Shown piece after piece: positions 1 through 7,896 of a stretch of DNA of 16,276 nt. The position numbers were made by a program, and so were the translations under genes. Origin of the DNA: Chloroflexota bacterium. GTDB lineage: Bacteria > Chloroflexota > FW602-bin22 > JACPRP01. A model generated the notes under the pieces. The model did not search any database. It saw only the letters and a list, made by a program, of their open reading frames with translations, and was not told where the DNA came from. Position 1 is the stretch's first letter. Each line of letters opens with the position of its first letter. The DNA lies in assembly GCA_016210495.1 (NCBI GenBank), contig JACQUC010000124.1, positions 1-16,276 of the forward strand. Reading direction: 5' to 3'.

Positions 1-758
1 AACACCTCGTACCCCAGGGGCAATCCCCAGCGGCTCACTACCAAGGCAATGCACACCTGCTTACAGTCAGGTCGATGGTCTCTCGAATATCCCCTTGCGG
101 CCAGTTCGTTGCCACTGACTTCACCCTCGAAATACGTCGAGGTCACGTCGTACAGCAGCAAATCATATTCTACGTCGAATAGCGCACCCAGACGCTCCTT
201 GAGATGCTTCTCGAGTTGCAGCTTGTGGGTTACGAGATTGTCCAGGGCGCGATAGAGCCTATCATCGTTTACCTTGTCGGGAGGAATGCCAACAATGTCG
301 GGGAGGGCACTTCGTGCATAAAGATCCTCGGCGATCCGTAGCTCGCTGGATGGCTCGCATAGACGCATCAATACCAACACTTCTGCCATCAACGACCAGG
401 AAATCTCCTCACGTCCCTGGGGCATCACTTCCTCCAGAAAGGCTCTCAAACCAAGCTTCTCCCAAATTGCCAGGCCAAACCAAGGCCCGCCAAAATCCCG
501 TATCCGTTCCACCCGCACCCGTTTAGTGTCTACCTCCACCCAATCGGGTTCGGGACTTTCGCCAAACAGATCGCCCTGAAACGTGTCGCCAAGATCGAGG
601 GCCGCATGCTTAACGCCGAGTCGGGCGGGTTCATCCGCATCGCCCAGATAGGAGATGACGCGCTGGCGAGGTCCCTGCTGTGTGCGATGCGACTCGACCA
701 GCTCCCAGTAAACGCGATCCTTCTTGCTTTTCGATGGGCTGCACTTACGCAAATACAT
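1..758 (-). CDS. IS1634-like (IS4 superfamily) DDE transposase, 5' part, cut by the window edge
   Basis: Reading the minus strand from the ATG at 758 gives an open frame of 252 codons that runs off position 1. The N-terminus (MYLRKCSPSKSKKDRVYWEL, then VESHRTQQGPRQRVISYLG) is the typical start of IS1634-family transposases. Near residues 199-208 the segment LLLYDVTSTYFEG holds the first Asp of the DDE catalytic triad in its usual family context. It is followed by GYSRDHRPDCKQVCIALVV, also characteristic. The remaining catalytic Asp and Glu would lie beyond the left edge. No frameshift or stop is seen in the visible part, so the gene may be intact. The enzyme would cut and rejoin the ends of its own insertion sequence. 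I see no good ribosome binding site before the ATG. The family call is from sequence memory, not a search. Confidence 0.87.
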   Translation of the reverse strand, partial: MYLRKCSPSKSKKDRVYWELVESHRTQQGPRQRVISYLGDADEPARLGVKHAALDLGDTFQGDLFGESPEPDWVEVDTKRVRVERIRDFGGPWFGLAIWEKLGLRAFLEEVMPQGREEISWSLMAEVLVLMRLCEPSSELRIAEDLYARSALPDIVGIPPDKVNDDRLYRALDNLVTHKLQLEKHLKERLGALFDVEYDLLLYDVTSTYFEGEVSGNELAARGYSRDHRPDCKQVCIALVVSRWGLPLGYEV

Positions 759-865
759 ACGGTCACCATTATATCTCGTTTCAAAGGGGAAAAAGTTCGT
801 ACTACATTTGGTTTTCAACGCGAGCGGCCCCATAGTGGGGGAGGGAGGCCAAAAATTGGCGTCGG
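759..865. other. Upstream flank of the transposase, probable IS end region
   Basis: This short stretch precedes the transposase start and should contain the right terminal inverted repeat of the element. A small palindrome, CCCCA-TAG-TGGGG at 828-840, is the only obvious structure and is a candidate for the end. The other end of the element is outside the window, so neither the inverted repeat nor a target-site duplication can be confirmed. Confidence 0.3.
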
Positions 866-1351
866 ATGGCGTCAAGAGCGTCCAAGAGCGAGGAAAATCA
901 GTCTCGTGTCCCTAAAACAAATCTATTGAAATTCGTTGAGCCCTATCGCTGCGGAAGTTGGGCTATCACTGTCAGTGGACCGACAGCCACGCCAACACCC
1001 ACCTTCTGGGATCTGTCCAGTTCGACCAAGGCTGCGAGCTCGACCACGGCCAACCCGGGCGACATACTGACCTACACCATTACAATCGTCAACACCGGAA
1101 ACGGTGTTGCTTCTGGCGTTCGGATGACGGACCGTGTGCCGGCCAACACCACCTACGCCGAGGGAAGCGTTACCTCCACCACCGGGACCAGTGCTTCATT
1201 TGGCACCGCCTGGTATGATCAAGGCAACAACAGCGTCTTCTGGAACGGAACGGTCGCCGCCGGGGACCTCGTGACGATCACCTTCCGTGTCACGGTCAAT
1301 CTGGTGCTGGATGACAACACGTCTGCAATCAGACGTGAAGACGATCAGTGA
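866..1351 (+). pseudogene. DUF11-type (isopeptide/adhesin-like repeat) surface-protein remnant
   Basis: The open frame is 161 codons, but only about residues 38-146 look like real protein. A Thr/Pro linker (GPTATPTPT) leads into one DUF11 repeat with the family hallmarks NPGDILTYTITIVNTGNG (residues 63-80), MTDRVPANTTYAEGSV (residues 87-102) and VTITFRVTVN (residues 136-145). These domains normally occur in tandem in large secreted or wall-anchored proteins. Here there is a single copy with no signal peptide, no anchor and no ribosome binding site. The last 12 or so residues are not family-like. I infer a fragment left after deletion or IS-associated rearrangement. The first 37 residues are probably out-of-gene sequence. 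Confidence 0.6.
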
Positions 1352-1604
1352 AACCAGACTCGTCAGGTGGCGGTCATTAGCGATTCGCCACCTGGAAAGC
1401 TTAAGCAAAGACCCTACACCGTTTTCTGTACTCACCAACCCATTCTTCGTCTACCAAGACCATTCCAGGCACATATACAACTCTGGCAATGCATCTTCGG
1501 CCTGTCCTCTCACTATCGGGGCCGCACCAAGGTCGGTGGCAACGCCTGGGCTAAGCGACTGCACAACCTAGGAGGACATAAAAGTTTGATCCGCGATCCG
1601 CTCA
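1352..1604. other. Gene-free stretch with a 9-bp stem-loop
   Basis: No convincing gene is seen between the DUF11 remnant and the promoter of the first M24 gene. A perfect 9-bp inverted repeat (CAGGTGGCG at 1364-1372, CGCCACCTG at 1386-1394, loop 13 nt) lies just after the remnant's stop. It has no T-run after it, so it is at best a weak terminator or a repeat-type palindrome. An AGGAGG at 1570-1575 is not followed by a plausible coding frame. The rest looks like decayed coding or spacer DNA. Confidence 0.4.
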
Positions 1605-1634
1605 TTGACACTGCACTTCGCCACGTGCTATATT
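1605..1634 (+). promoter_or_regulatory. Sigma-70-like promoter for the catabolic cluster
   Basis: A perfect -35 box TTGACA (1605-1610) is followed after 18 nt by TATATT (1629-1634), a 5-of-6 match to the -10 consensus, preceded by TGC as a partial extended -10. Transcription would start near 1641 and leave a leader of about 75 nt before the ATG at 1716. It is placed correctly for the first gene of the plus-strand cluster. This rests on consensus matching only. Confidence 0.55.
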
Positions 1635-1715
1635 GGCCGCACTGCACAAGGCAAAGCGTGCAGGTCTCAGCACAGCGCACGCGATCTTACTCGACTCGGA
1701 TTCGGAGGTGTCTAT

Positions 1716-2837
1716 ATGGTTACCATAGCAGAAAGGGAGAGGCGCTACGCCAAGTTACGCGGCGCGATGAAAGAGCTTGGCTACCACGTCGTCATCGCGC
1801 TCTCGACGAACGACGAGGGAGAGCGAGGTTACTTACGCTACCTCACCGGCCATCACATCTACAGCCGCTGGGGCTACGCGATTCTCACCCAGGACTGGGA
1901 CCCCATCCTGGTAATGATCGCCAAATCGCAGCAGCACTGGGCCAGGGTCATGGGCTGGTGCCAGGACATACGCATGGCGCCCGATCCGATCACCGGTGTG
2001 AAGGATGTCTTGAACGAGCTGGCCGTCAAAGAGGGCCGCGTCGGCATCGCCGGGCTTAACGCCGCCATGCGCATCACCGACTACCTTTACCTCAAGGAAG
2101 CCTTCCCCAAGCTGCAATTCGAAGACGCCGGCGAGGTTTTCGCGCGGGCGATGGCTGTCAAGAGCGGGGGCGAAATCGCCGACTTTCGCGAAAGCATGGC
2201 CATTGCCGATGCTGCCATTCGAACGTTCGAAGGGCACCTTCGACCCGGTGCGCGCGTTTGCGCGCTGATCGGCGAAGTCGAAAAGACCCAGCGCACGCTG
2301 GGTGTTGTCGACACGCTCAACCTGCTTTCCACGACGGCTCAGCTCAATCCCTACTTGAATCGACCTGTCGATCGAGTCGTCGAGGCAGGCGATCTCGTCA
2401 TATTCTCCGTGGAGTTGGCCGGACCGGGCGGCTACTGGGTCGAGCGCGCGGAAATGTTCAGCCTCGGCGAGCCCGGCGAGCAGGTCAGACGGCAGTTCGC
2501 GAGCTGCAAGGAGGCAATGGAGCAGGGAGTGGCGCTGCTGAAACCGGGCTCGTCCCCCGGCGTCGGTGGAGCCTATATCGAGGATCGCATCAAGAACGAC
2601 GGCTTCAACATAGGAATATGGAGCGGCCACGGCATCGGTCTTGACATAATCGAGCAGCCACTTGTCGGACGCGGGGCGCCCGGGCAGATCCAGGAGAATA
2701 TGATCATCGCCGTTCACCCGCACGTCATCAGCCAGGACGGCAAAGTCGGCGTGTACATCTCCGACACGTTTCTGATCACGCCCACCGGCGGTGTCTCCCC
2801 GACGACCCTGCCCTACCAGTTGCGCATCGTCACGTAA
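1716..2837 (+). CDS. M24-fold (creatinase / aminopeptidase P-like) hydrolase with altered metal site, copy 1
   Basis: The product is 373 residues. The start is the ATG at 1716, which has a strong GGAGGTG 5 nt upstream; the in-frame extension to 1605 overlaps the promoter and is rejected. The layout is that of M24 family proteins: an N-terminal creatinase-N-like domain (about residues 5-140) and a C-terminal pita-bread domain (about 150-365). The His motif SGHGIGLDIIE is kept (His305), but other usual metal ligands are changed. The two Asp positions appear as Glu233 (SVELAGPGGYW) and Glu243 (VERAEMF), the Glu of the EPG motif is His334 (VHPHV), and the final Glu is Ser349 (YISDTF). A normal two-metal peptidase is therefore doubtful. 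Metal-free M24 relatives such as creatinase are known. Substrate is unknown. It heads a cluster with aldolase and HyuA/HyuB genes and resembles the protein at 11923-13041. Confidence 0.9.
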   Translation: MVTIAERERRYAKLRGAMKELGYHVVIALSTNDEGERGYLRYLTGHHIYSRWGYAILTQDWDPILVMIAKSQQHWARVMGWCQDIRMAPDPITGVKDVLNELAVKEGRVGIAGLNAAMRITDYLYLKEAFPKLQFEDAGEVFARAMAVKSGGEIADFRESMAIADAAIRTFEGHLRPGARVCALIGEVEKTQRTLGVVDTLNLLSTTAQLNPYLNRPVDRVVEAGDLVIFSVELAGPGGYWVERAEMFSLGEPGEQVRRQFASCKEAMEQGVALLKPGSSPGVGGAYIEDRIKNDGFNIGIWSGHGIGLDIIEQPLVGRGAPGQIQENMIIAVHPHVISQDGKVGVYISDTFLITPTGGVSPTTLPYQLRIVT

Positions 2838-2855
2838 CATTCGGTGAAAACACGC

Positions 2856-2978
2856 GTAGGGGCGCGGTCCCCGCGCCCAGACGAGCGTCCTGTCCCCTCT
2901 CCCTCTGGTCCTTCCCTCGTTTGGAAGAAGATCGAGGGAAGGACTGGGAGAGGGCTAGGGTGAGGGCCGTTCCCAGTC
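2856..2978. repeat. Dispersed palindromic intergenic repeat, copy A, with long stem-loop
   Basis: The unit begins GTAGGGGCG with the small palindrome GGCGCGG-TCC-CCGCGCC. It continues to a strong hairpin: CCCTCTCCC (2895-2903) pairs with GGGAGAGGG (2946-2954), and inside it a perfect 12-bp stem GTCCTTCCCTCG (2908-2919) pairs with 2933-2944 around a 13-nt loop. It ends with TAGGGTGAGGGCCGT. The same modules in the same order recur at 9600-9676. It sits between the M24 and aldolase genes, where such a hairpin may trim or attenuate the transcript. There is no T-run. Confidence 0.7.
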
Positions 2979-3016
2979 GGGCCATTACGGAAAACAATCA
3001 CCAAGGAGAAATACCT

Positions 3017-3727
3017 TTGACCACCCAAGAACTGAGTGAGCTCAAAGCCAAGGTAGCCACCTGCTGCCGCATGCTATACCACACCGGATTGGCCCCAGAC
3101 TATCAGGGCCACGCCAGCGCACGCGTGCCAGGCAAAGACCTGGTGCTCATCAAGGCCCGCGGCGACATCGCCGGCAGCCTGGGTGACACGAGGCCGGAGC
3201 ACATCGTGACCGTCGATCTGGAGCGACAACTGCTGGAAGGAGCCCCCGGGCTGGCCCAGCCCTGGGAAACCGCCCTGCACACCGAGATCTACAAGGCGCG
3301 GCCAGACGTCGGCGCGGTTATCCACACGCACCAGTTGATGACGATGGCCTTCGGCTTGGCCGGACAAGACATACTGCCTGTGTGGGGCCAGTGGAAGCCT
3401 GCGCTGGTTGCCGAGCCTATGCCCACCTTCGACAGCCCGGACCTGGTCGACACGCCGGAGGTGGGCGCGGCGGTGGCGCGCGCCTTGGGCACCCACTGGG
3501 CCTGCCATCTCCGCGCCCACGGCGTGGTCATCGCCGGCGAGACCATCGAGGATGCCTTCGAAAATGCCATCAGCCTCGAAAAGCTCGCGACGCTCCAGTA
3601 TATGGCGATGCAAATAGGCACGCCCAGGCCTTTTAGCAAAGAGCATCTTGAACGTAACAAGACGCATCGGTTCTCGGCCATGCCGACCTGGAACTTCTAC
3701 GCTCGACAGGTGCCGCTTTCAGAATGA
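3017..3727 (+). CDS. Class II aldolase/adducin family protein (fuculose-phosphate aldolase-like)
   Basis: The product is 236 residues, close to the family's usual 210-240. The start is the TTG at 3017, chosen because AAGGAG (3003-3008) lies 8 nt before it; the longer frame from 2921 runs back into the intergenic hairpin. The metal site is visible: Glu84 (QPWETALHTEIY), His103 and His105 (VIHTHQ) and His168 (LRAHGVVIAG). These are the zinc-binding and catalytic positions of class II aldolases and epimerases. Family members cleave or rearrange phosphorylated or hydroxylated sugars and hydroxy acids by retro-aldol chemistry, and some act as decarboxylases. The exact substrate is not deducible. 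The stop overlaps the hyuA start as ATGA, which implies translational coupling and a shared pathway. Confidence 0.93.
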   Translation: MTTQELSELKAKVATCCRMLYHTGLAPDYQGHASARVPGKDLVLIKARGDIAGSLGDTRPEHIVTVDLERQLLEGAPGLAQPWETALHTEIYKARPDVGAVIHTHQLMTMAFGLAGQDILPVWGQWKPALVAEPMPTFDSPDLVDTPEVGAAVARALGTHWACHLRAHGVVIAGETIEDAFENAISLEKLATLQYMAMQIGTPRPFSKEHLERNKTHRFSAMPTWNFYARQVPLSE

Positions 3728-5829
3728 CGACCGAAATGTACAAAATCGGCATCGACGTCGGAGGGACGTTTACCGATTTTCTGCTGGCCGATCCCTCCGG
3801 AAGGTTTGAGGTGTACAAGGTGCCGTCTACGCCCGCGGACCCGTCCATCGGCGTCGTCGATGGCTTTCAGCAGATGGCCGAGCGGCGGGGACTGGAGCTG
3901 ACAGACTTTATCCGGCAGGTGGAGATCATCGTGCACGGCACCACGGTCACGACCAACGCCGTTTTGACCGGCAATGGCGCCCGCACCGGCCTTCTGACGA
4001 CGTATGGATTCCGCGACACCCTGGAGATGCGTCGGGGTATCAGGGAGGAGCCGTTCAACAACAAGAGCTTGCCGCCAGAGCCGCTGGTGCCCCGCTACCT
4101 CCGCATCCCTGTTCGTGAGCGGGTGGACCACACGGGCAAAGCACGGGTCGCCCTCTCGGAAGACGACGTTCGCGTGGGCATCCGGAGATTCCAGGAGGAG
4201 GGTGGCGTCGAGGCCATCGCCATCTGCTTCATGCACTCTTATCTGGACGGGGCACACGAGGAGGCGGCGCGGAAGATCATCAGCCAAGCGATGCCCGATG
4301 CCTACCTCACCACGTCGTCCCAGCTTCTGCCACAGATACGTTTCTACGACCGAATCAGCACGACGGTGCTCAACTCCTACGTCGGCCCCATTCTTAGACG
4401 CTACCTGACTAGCCTCGAGAGGCGGCTGGAACAGCTTGGCTTCGCGGGCGTCCTGCTGATCATGCAGTCCAACGGAGGGGTGACCTCGGTGCAGGTGGCC
4501 ATCGACTCCGCTGCGACGACCCTGCTCTCCGGCCCGGCTGCCGGGCCGGTAGCCGGTATGGCCTACGCCGGGGCGCTCGGCTACGACGACTGCATCACGG
4601 TTGATATGGGGGGCACCAGCTTCGACGCCGCCTTGATCAAGGACCGCCAGCCGGTGGGCGTCAGCGAAGGCCGCATCGCGGGGCATCTGCTGGCGCTGCC
4701 TATGCTGGGCATCTACACCATCGGCGCGGGCGGCGGCAGCGTGGGCTGGCTCGACGAAGGTGGCCTGCTCCGCATGGGGCCGCGCAGCGCAGGCGCGCGT
4801 CCGGGTCCCGCCTGCTATGATTTGGGGGGCACCGAGCCCACCTGCACGGACGCCGATCTCCTGCTAGGCTACCTCGACCCGGACTACTTCCTGGGCGGCA
4901 GGATGAAGCTCAACCGCCAGAACGCCGTCACGGCCATCGAGGAGAAGATCGCTCGTCCCCTCGGTCTCGATGAGTTTCAGGCGGCCGCCGGCATGTATCG
5001 CGTCATCAACGTCAACATGGCCGCGGGCGTCCGCGAGGTGTCGGTCGATCGGGGCTTCGACCCGCGCGAGTTTCCGCTCGTCGTCGCCGGCGGTGCCGGC
5101 CCGATCCACGCCGGCATGATCGCCCTCGAATTGGAGATACCGGTCGTCGTCGTGCCGCGCGAATCCTCCATTTTCTGCGCCGCTGGTATGCTTCTCTCCG
5201 ACCTCAAGCACGACTTCGTCCGTACATACCCCTGCCCGGTGCCGCAGCTCACGCCCGAGAAGTTCCGCGGCATCTACGACCACATGGAGGACGAGGCGCG
5301 ACGCGTCTTGCGCTCAGAGAACGTTGCCGAGCGGCAGATAGCGTTTACCTACGCCTGCGATATCCGCTACGTCGGCCAGTACCACGAAGTCACTGTGCCC
5401 ATCACGCGCCGGGACGTCGACGAGGCCGCCCTCGACAGCATCGTCGCGGAATTCCACCGCCTGCACGATCGACTCTACGGCTATTCGATTCCCGGAGCGG
5501 ACGTCGAGACGATCAACTTCCGCATCACCGGCCTGGGAGTCACCGACAAGCCGGAGTTGCAGCAGGGCCGGCAGCGTGGGGGCGGAGACCTCCGCAAAGC
5601 GAGAAGGCAGGCATACATTCCTGACGAGCAGGAGTTCCGGGAGCTCGACGTCTTCGACGGAGATATGATGGGACATACTGACAAGGTGATCGGTCCGGCG
5701 ATCGTAGAGCAGGTCAACACCACCCTCTTCGTGCCACCCGACTACGACGTCGTCTGCGACCGCTACGGCAGCTTTATTATGTACCTGCGCTCCCACGTCG
5801 AAGACATCGAAGCGAGGGTGCTAAGATGA
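3724..5829 (+). CDS. hyuA: Hydantoinase/oxoprolinase subunit A (HyuA family, ATP-dependent)
   Basis: The product is 701 residues, the full length expected. It has the actin-like ATPase fold of the hydantoinase A / 5-oxoprolinase family. The N-terminal phosphate loop IGIDVGGTFTDFLL (residues 8-21) is followed by IIVHGTTVTTNAVL (near residue 70), a second nucleotide-binding segment VDMGGTSFDAA (Asp294-Ala303), and a glycine-rich IGAGGGSVGW followed by RPGPACYDLGG. Family members couple ATP hydrolysis to opening of cyclic amides (hydantoins, N-methylhydantoin, 5-oxoproline) or, in acetone and acetophenone carboxylases, to carboxylation. The subunit works with HyuB encoded next. Start and stop both overlap neighbours by ATGA. 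An alternative start at 3736 would lose only four residues. Substrate cannot be fixed from sequence. Confidence 0.97.
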   Translation: MTTEMYKIGIDVGGTFTDFLLADPSGRFEVYKVPSTPADPSIGVVDGFQQMAERRGLELTDFIRQVEIIVHGTTVTTNAVLTGNGARTGLLTTYGFRDTLEMRRGIREEPFNNKSLPPEPLVPRYLRIPVRERVDHTGKARVALSEDDVRVGIRRFQEEGGVEAIAICFMHSYLDGAHEEAARKIISQAMPDAYLTTSSQLLPQIRFYDRISTTVLNSYVGPILRRYLTSLERRLEQLGFAGVLLIMQSNGGVTSVQVAIDSAATTLLSGPAAGPVAGMAYAGALGYDDCITVDMGGTSFDAALIKDRQPVGVSEGRIAGHLLALPMLGIYTIGAGGGSVGWLDEGGLLRMGPRSAGARPGPACYDLGGTEPTCTDADLLLGYLDPDYFLGGRMKLNRQNAVTAIEEKIARPLGLDEFQAAAGMYRVINVNMAAGVREVSVDRGFDPREFPLVVAGGAGPIHAGMIALELEIPVVVVPRESSIFCAAGMLLSDLKHDFVRTYPCPVPQLTPEKFRGIYDHMEDEARRVLRSENVAERQIAFTYACDIRYVGQYHEVTVPITRRDVDEAALDSIVAEFHRLHDRLYGYSIPGADVETINFRITGLGVTDKPELQQGRQRGGGDLRKARRQAYIPDEQEFRELDVFDGDMMGHTDKVIGPAIVEQVNTTLFVPPDYDVVCDRYGSFIMYLRSHVEDIEARVLR

Positions 5830-7565
5830 CGAAAATAGATCCGATCCTGGTTACCGTGTTGGAGCGCAAGCTTCAGTCCATCGCGCGCGAAATGGGCCTG
5901 ACGTTGCTCCACACCACCCGCTCGCCCGTGTTCAACGAGGCCAAGGACTTCGCCACCGGCCTGTTCGACGCTCAGGGGCGCGTTTTGGAGCAGCACCTGT
6001 ACATACCGCTGCTGGCGCTGGTGCTGAAACCGGCCTGCGAGCACATCATCAAGTATTTCGGCGACGATATCCATCCCGGCGACGTGATCTTGCACAACGA
6101 CGTATTTTATGGCGGCAATCAGTATTCCGATGTGGGCGCGTTCAAGCCCATCTTCTTCGGCGACAAGTTGATTGGCTGGTCGGCCTCCAAAGGACATCAA
6201 GCGGACATCGGCGGCCCGGTGGCCGGCGGGGTGAATCCCAGAGCCACCGAGGCCTGGCAGGAGGCGCTACGCATCACGCCGGTGAAGTTATTCGACCGGG
6301 GCGAGTTCCGCCGCGACGTCTGGGACCTCATTTTCGCCAACATCAGGTTCCCCTTCGTCGCCGACGACGTCCGAGCGGAGATGGGCGCCGCCGTGGTTGG
6401 GGAACGCGGCCTCCACGCGCTCGCCGAGCGCTACGGCGTCGACGTCTTCCAGGCACACGTCGAGCACTTGTTCGACTCCACCGAGCGCGTCATGCGCAAG
6501 GAGATCCGCTCGATTCCTTCGGGTAGGTACCGTGGCGAGGCCACCATCTACGACGACGGACTGAATCCCGACGCGCGCTGTCGTGTCTCTCTAACTGTGA
6601 TCGTGGAGGGCGATGAGATCACTTTCGACTTCACGGGCACGGACCCGCAGACGCCTGCCTTCGTAAACGCGCCGTACGCTGCCAGCTTCTCCGCGACGCT
6701 GCTCGCCTTCATGATGTGCATCGATCCTTCGATCTCGCTAAACGAGGGCATGCTTCGGCCCGTACATCTCGTCATACCCGAAGGCTCTGTCCTGAACGCC
6801 AGCTTCCCGGCGGCCACAACCTACGGTAATCACTTCGCGGACCCGATCGCCGAGTGCGTCTTCAAGGCCCTGGCACCCGCGATTCCGGAGCGTGTCTCGG
6901 CGGGATGGAACCGCCTGCTGGGCACCGCGGTCACCGGTTGGGACCCTCGGAAGAGACGACATTACCACGACGTTCTCTTCCTTTGCAACAAAGGCGGATC
7001 GGGAGGAACCTACGGCGCCGACGGCTGGGATCACATCGGCACCATCGAGGCCTGCGGCTCCATCCTGTCTCAGGATTACGAGATGTTCGAGCTACACGAC
7101 CCCCACTTCCTGCTCAAACATGAGTACCAACCGGATTCGGCGGGGGCCGGCCAATGGCGCGGCGGCCTCGGCATCGAGGGCGAGTTCGTGTTCGAGGGCG
7201 ACGACGCGCTGGCCGCGGTCTACGGCGACGGAGTCGTGGAGGGCGCCTTCGGCCTTTTCGGGGGCAAGCCGGGCTCCAGGAACTGGGTCCAGTTAGTGAG
7301 CCCCGACGGCACCGTCTACCAAGGTAAGTCCAAGGAACTCGTCAAGCCCATCGCGCGGGGCAGCATCTGGCGCAAAGAAGCGGGAGGTGGCGGAGGCTTC
7401 GGCGATCCTTTCCTGCGGCCTGTGGCAAAAGTGCTCAAGGACATCAAGAACGAGACGCTCTCTATCGAGAAAGCCCGCGACGATTACGGCGTGGTCCTCG
7501 ACCCGCGTACCGGCGCAGTAGATGCCGAGGCCACCGCGCGCCTGCGGAGCAGAAAGGAGAAGTAG
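5826..7565 (+). CDS. hyuB: Hydantoinase/oxoprolinase subunit B (HyuB family)
   Basis: The product is 579 residues, full length for the family. Conserved HyuB segments are present in order: TRSPVFNEAKDFATGLFD (about residues 33-50), LHNDVFYGGNQYSDVGAF (from Leu89; His90, Asp92), ASKGHQADIGGPVAGG (His124, Asp127), NIRFPFVADDVRAEMGA, and a C-terminal glycine-rich EAGGGGGFGDPFLR. The His/Asp clusters are candidate metal or active-site residues by analogy with structurally known carboxylase relatives. The protein forms the catalytic partner of HyuA, which phosphorylates or activates the substrate with ATP. The ATG overlaps the hyuA stop (ATGA), so the two are made together. A gap of 331 nt follows, after which the transporter genes begin, suggesting the imported compound feeds this enzyme. 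No frameshift or unusual residue was seen. Confidence 0.97.
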   Translation: MTKIDPILVTVLERKLQSIAREMGLTLLHTTRSPVFNEAKDFATGLFDAQGRVLEQHLYIPLLALVLKPACEHIIKYFGDDIHPGDVILHNDVFYGGNQYSDVGAFKPIFFGDKLIGWSASKGHQADIGGPVAGGVNPRATEAWQEALRITPVKLFDRGEFRRDVWDLIFANIRFPFVADDVRAEMGAAVVGERGLHALAERYGVDVFQAHVEHLFDSTERVMRKEIRSIPSGRYRGEATIYDDGLNPDARCRVSLTVIVEGDEITFDFTGTDPQTPAFVNAPYAASFSATLLAFMMCIDPSISLNEGMLRPVHLVIPEGSVLNASFPAATTYGNHFADPIAECVFKALAPAIPERVSAGWNRLLGTAVTGWDPRKRRHYHDVLFLCNKGGSGGTYGADGWDHIGTIEACGSILSQDYEMFELHDPHFLLKHEYQPDSAGAGQWRGGLGIEGEFVFEGDDALAAVYGDGVVEGAFGLFGGKPGSRNWVQLVSPDGTVYQGKSKELVKPIARGSIWRKEAGGGGGFGDPFLRPVAKVLKDIKNETLSIEKARDDYGVVLDPRTGAVDAEATARLRSRKEK

Positions 7566-7896
7566 GCGACGGCACCTGCCAACCGGCTTGACGGCGAGAC
7601 TTCAGTCCGCCGAAGGACTCCCAAGGCCAGCTAGTCGATACGGTTTACTTGGCGCAGAATCTCGGTTTGTACCGCTGAGCTGCCTCATCAAGACCGTAGT
7701 GCGTCCTTCTGCGGAAGGATGCTAGGGAGGGGTGCGGATGCCAGCTCGCCTCAAGCAAGCCGTATTTGGGTAGAGCCTGCCCTGAGTCGTGCGAAGGGGT
7801 GAGGGCAAGTGCCCATTAACCGACCTATATGTGGCTAATGCGTTCGCGCCGTGTATCAAGTTATCGCACTCAAATCAAAATCTAGGAGGGAGAAAC
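7566..7896. other. Intergenic region between hyuB and the binding-protein gene
   Basis: There is no convincing gene in these 331 nt. It contains a stem-loop at 7702-7721 (CGTCCTTC/GAAGGATG around TGCG, with one G-T pair) that could mark the end of the hyu transcript, although it lacks a T-run. It also contains GAGCCTGCCCTGAGTCGTGCG and a following GAAGGGG-like piece (7773-7799), which resembles a widespread class of intergenic repeat. I could not identify a convincing promoter. The last 30 nt form the leader of the binding-protein gene. Confidence 0.4.

Noticed and set aside
1364..1394. Rho-independent terminator
   Set aside because: The 9-bp stem is good, but the loop is 13 nt and no T-run follows, so it is recorded only as a stem-loop.
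1605..1715. Longer start for the first M24 protein
   Set aside because: The extension covers the predicted promoter and has no ribosome site, while the ATG at 1716 has GGAGGTG at ideal spacing.
1569..2059. AGGAGG followed by a TTG at 1586 and a long open frame overlapping the M24 gene
   Set aside because: The frame is Arg/His-rich shadow sequence out of phase with the M24 gene and has no recognisable features.
2921..3016. Longer start for the aldolase-family protein
   Set aside because: The extension translates the intergenic hairpin repeat; the TTG at 3017 has AAGGAG 8 nt upstream.
3697..4686. 329-codon minus-strand frame opposite hyuA
   Set aside because: It is antisense to strongly conserved HyuA motifs and has Arg/His/Asp-rich shadow composition.
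7789..7896. Longer start for the substrate-binding protein
   Set aside because: It would bury the lipoprotein signal peptide 36 residues inside the protein; the ATG at 7897 has AGGAGGG and begins the signal directly.
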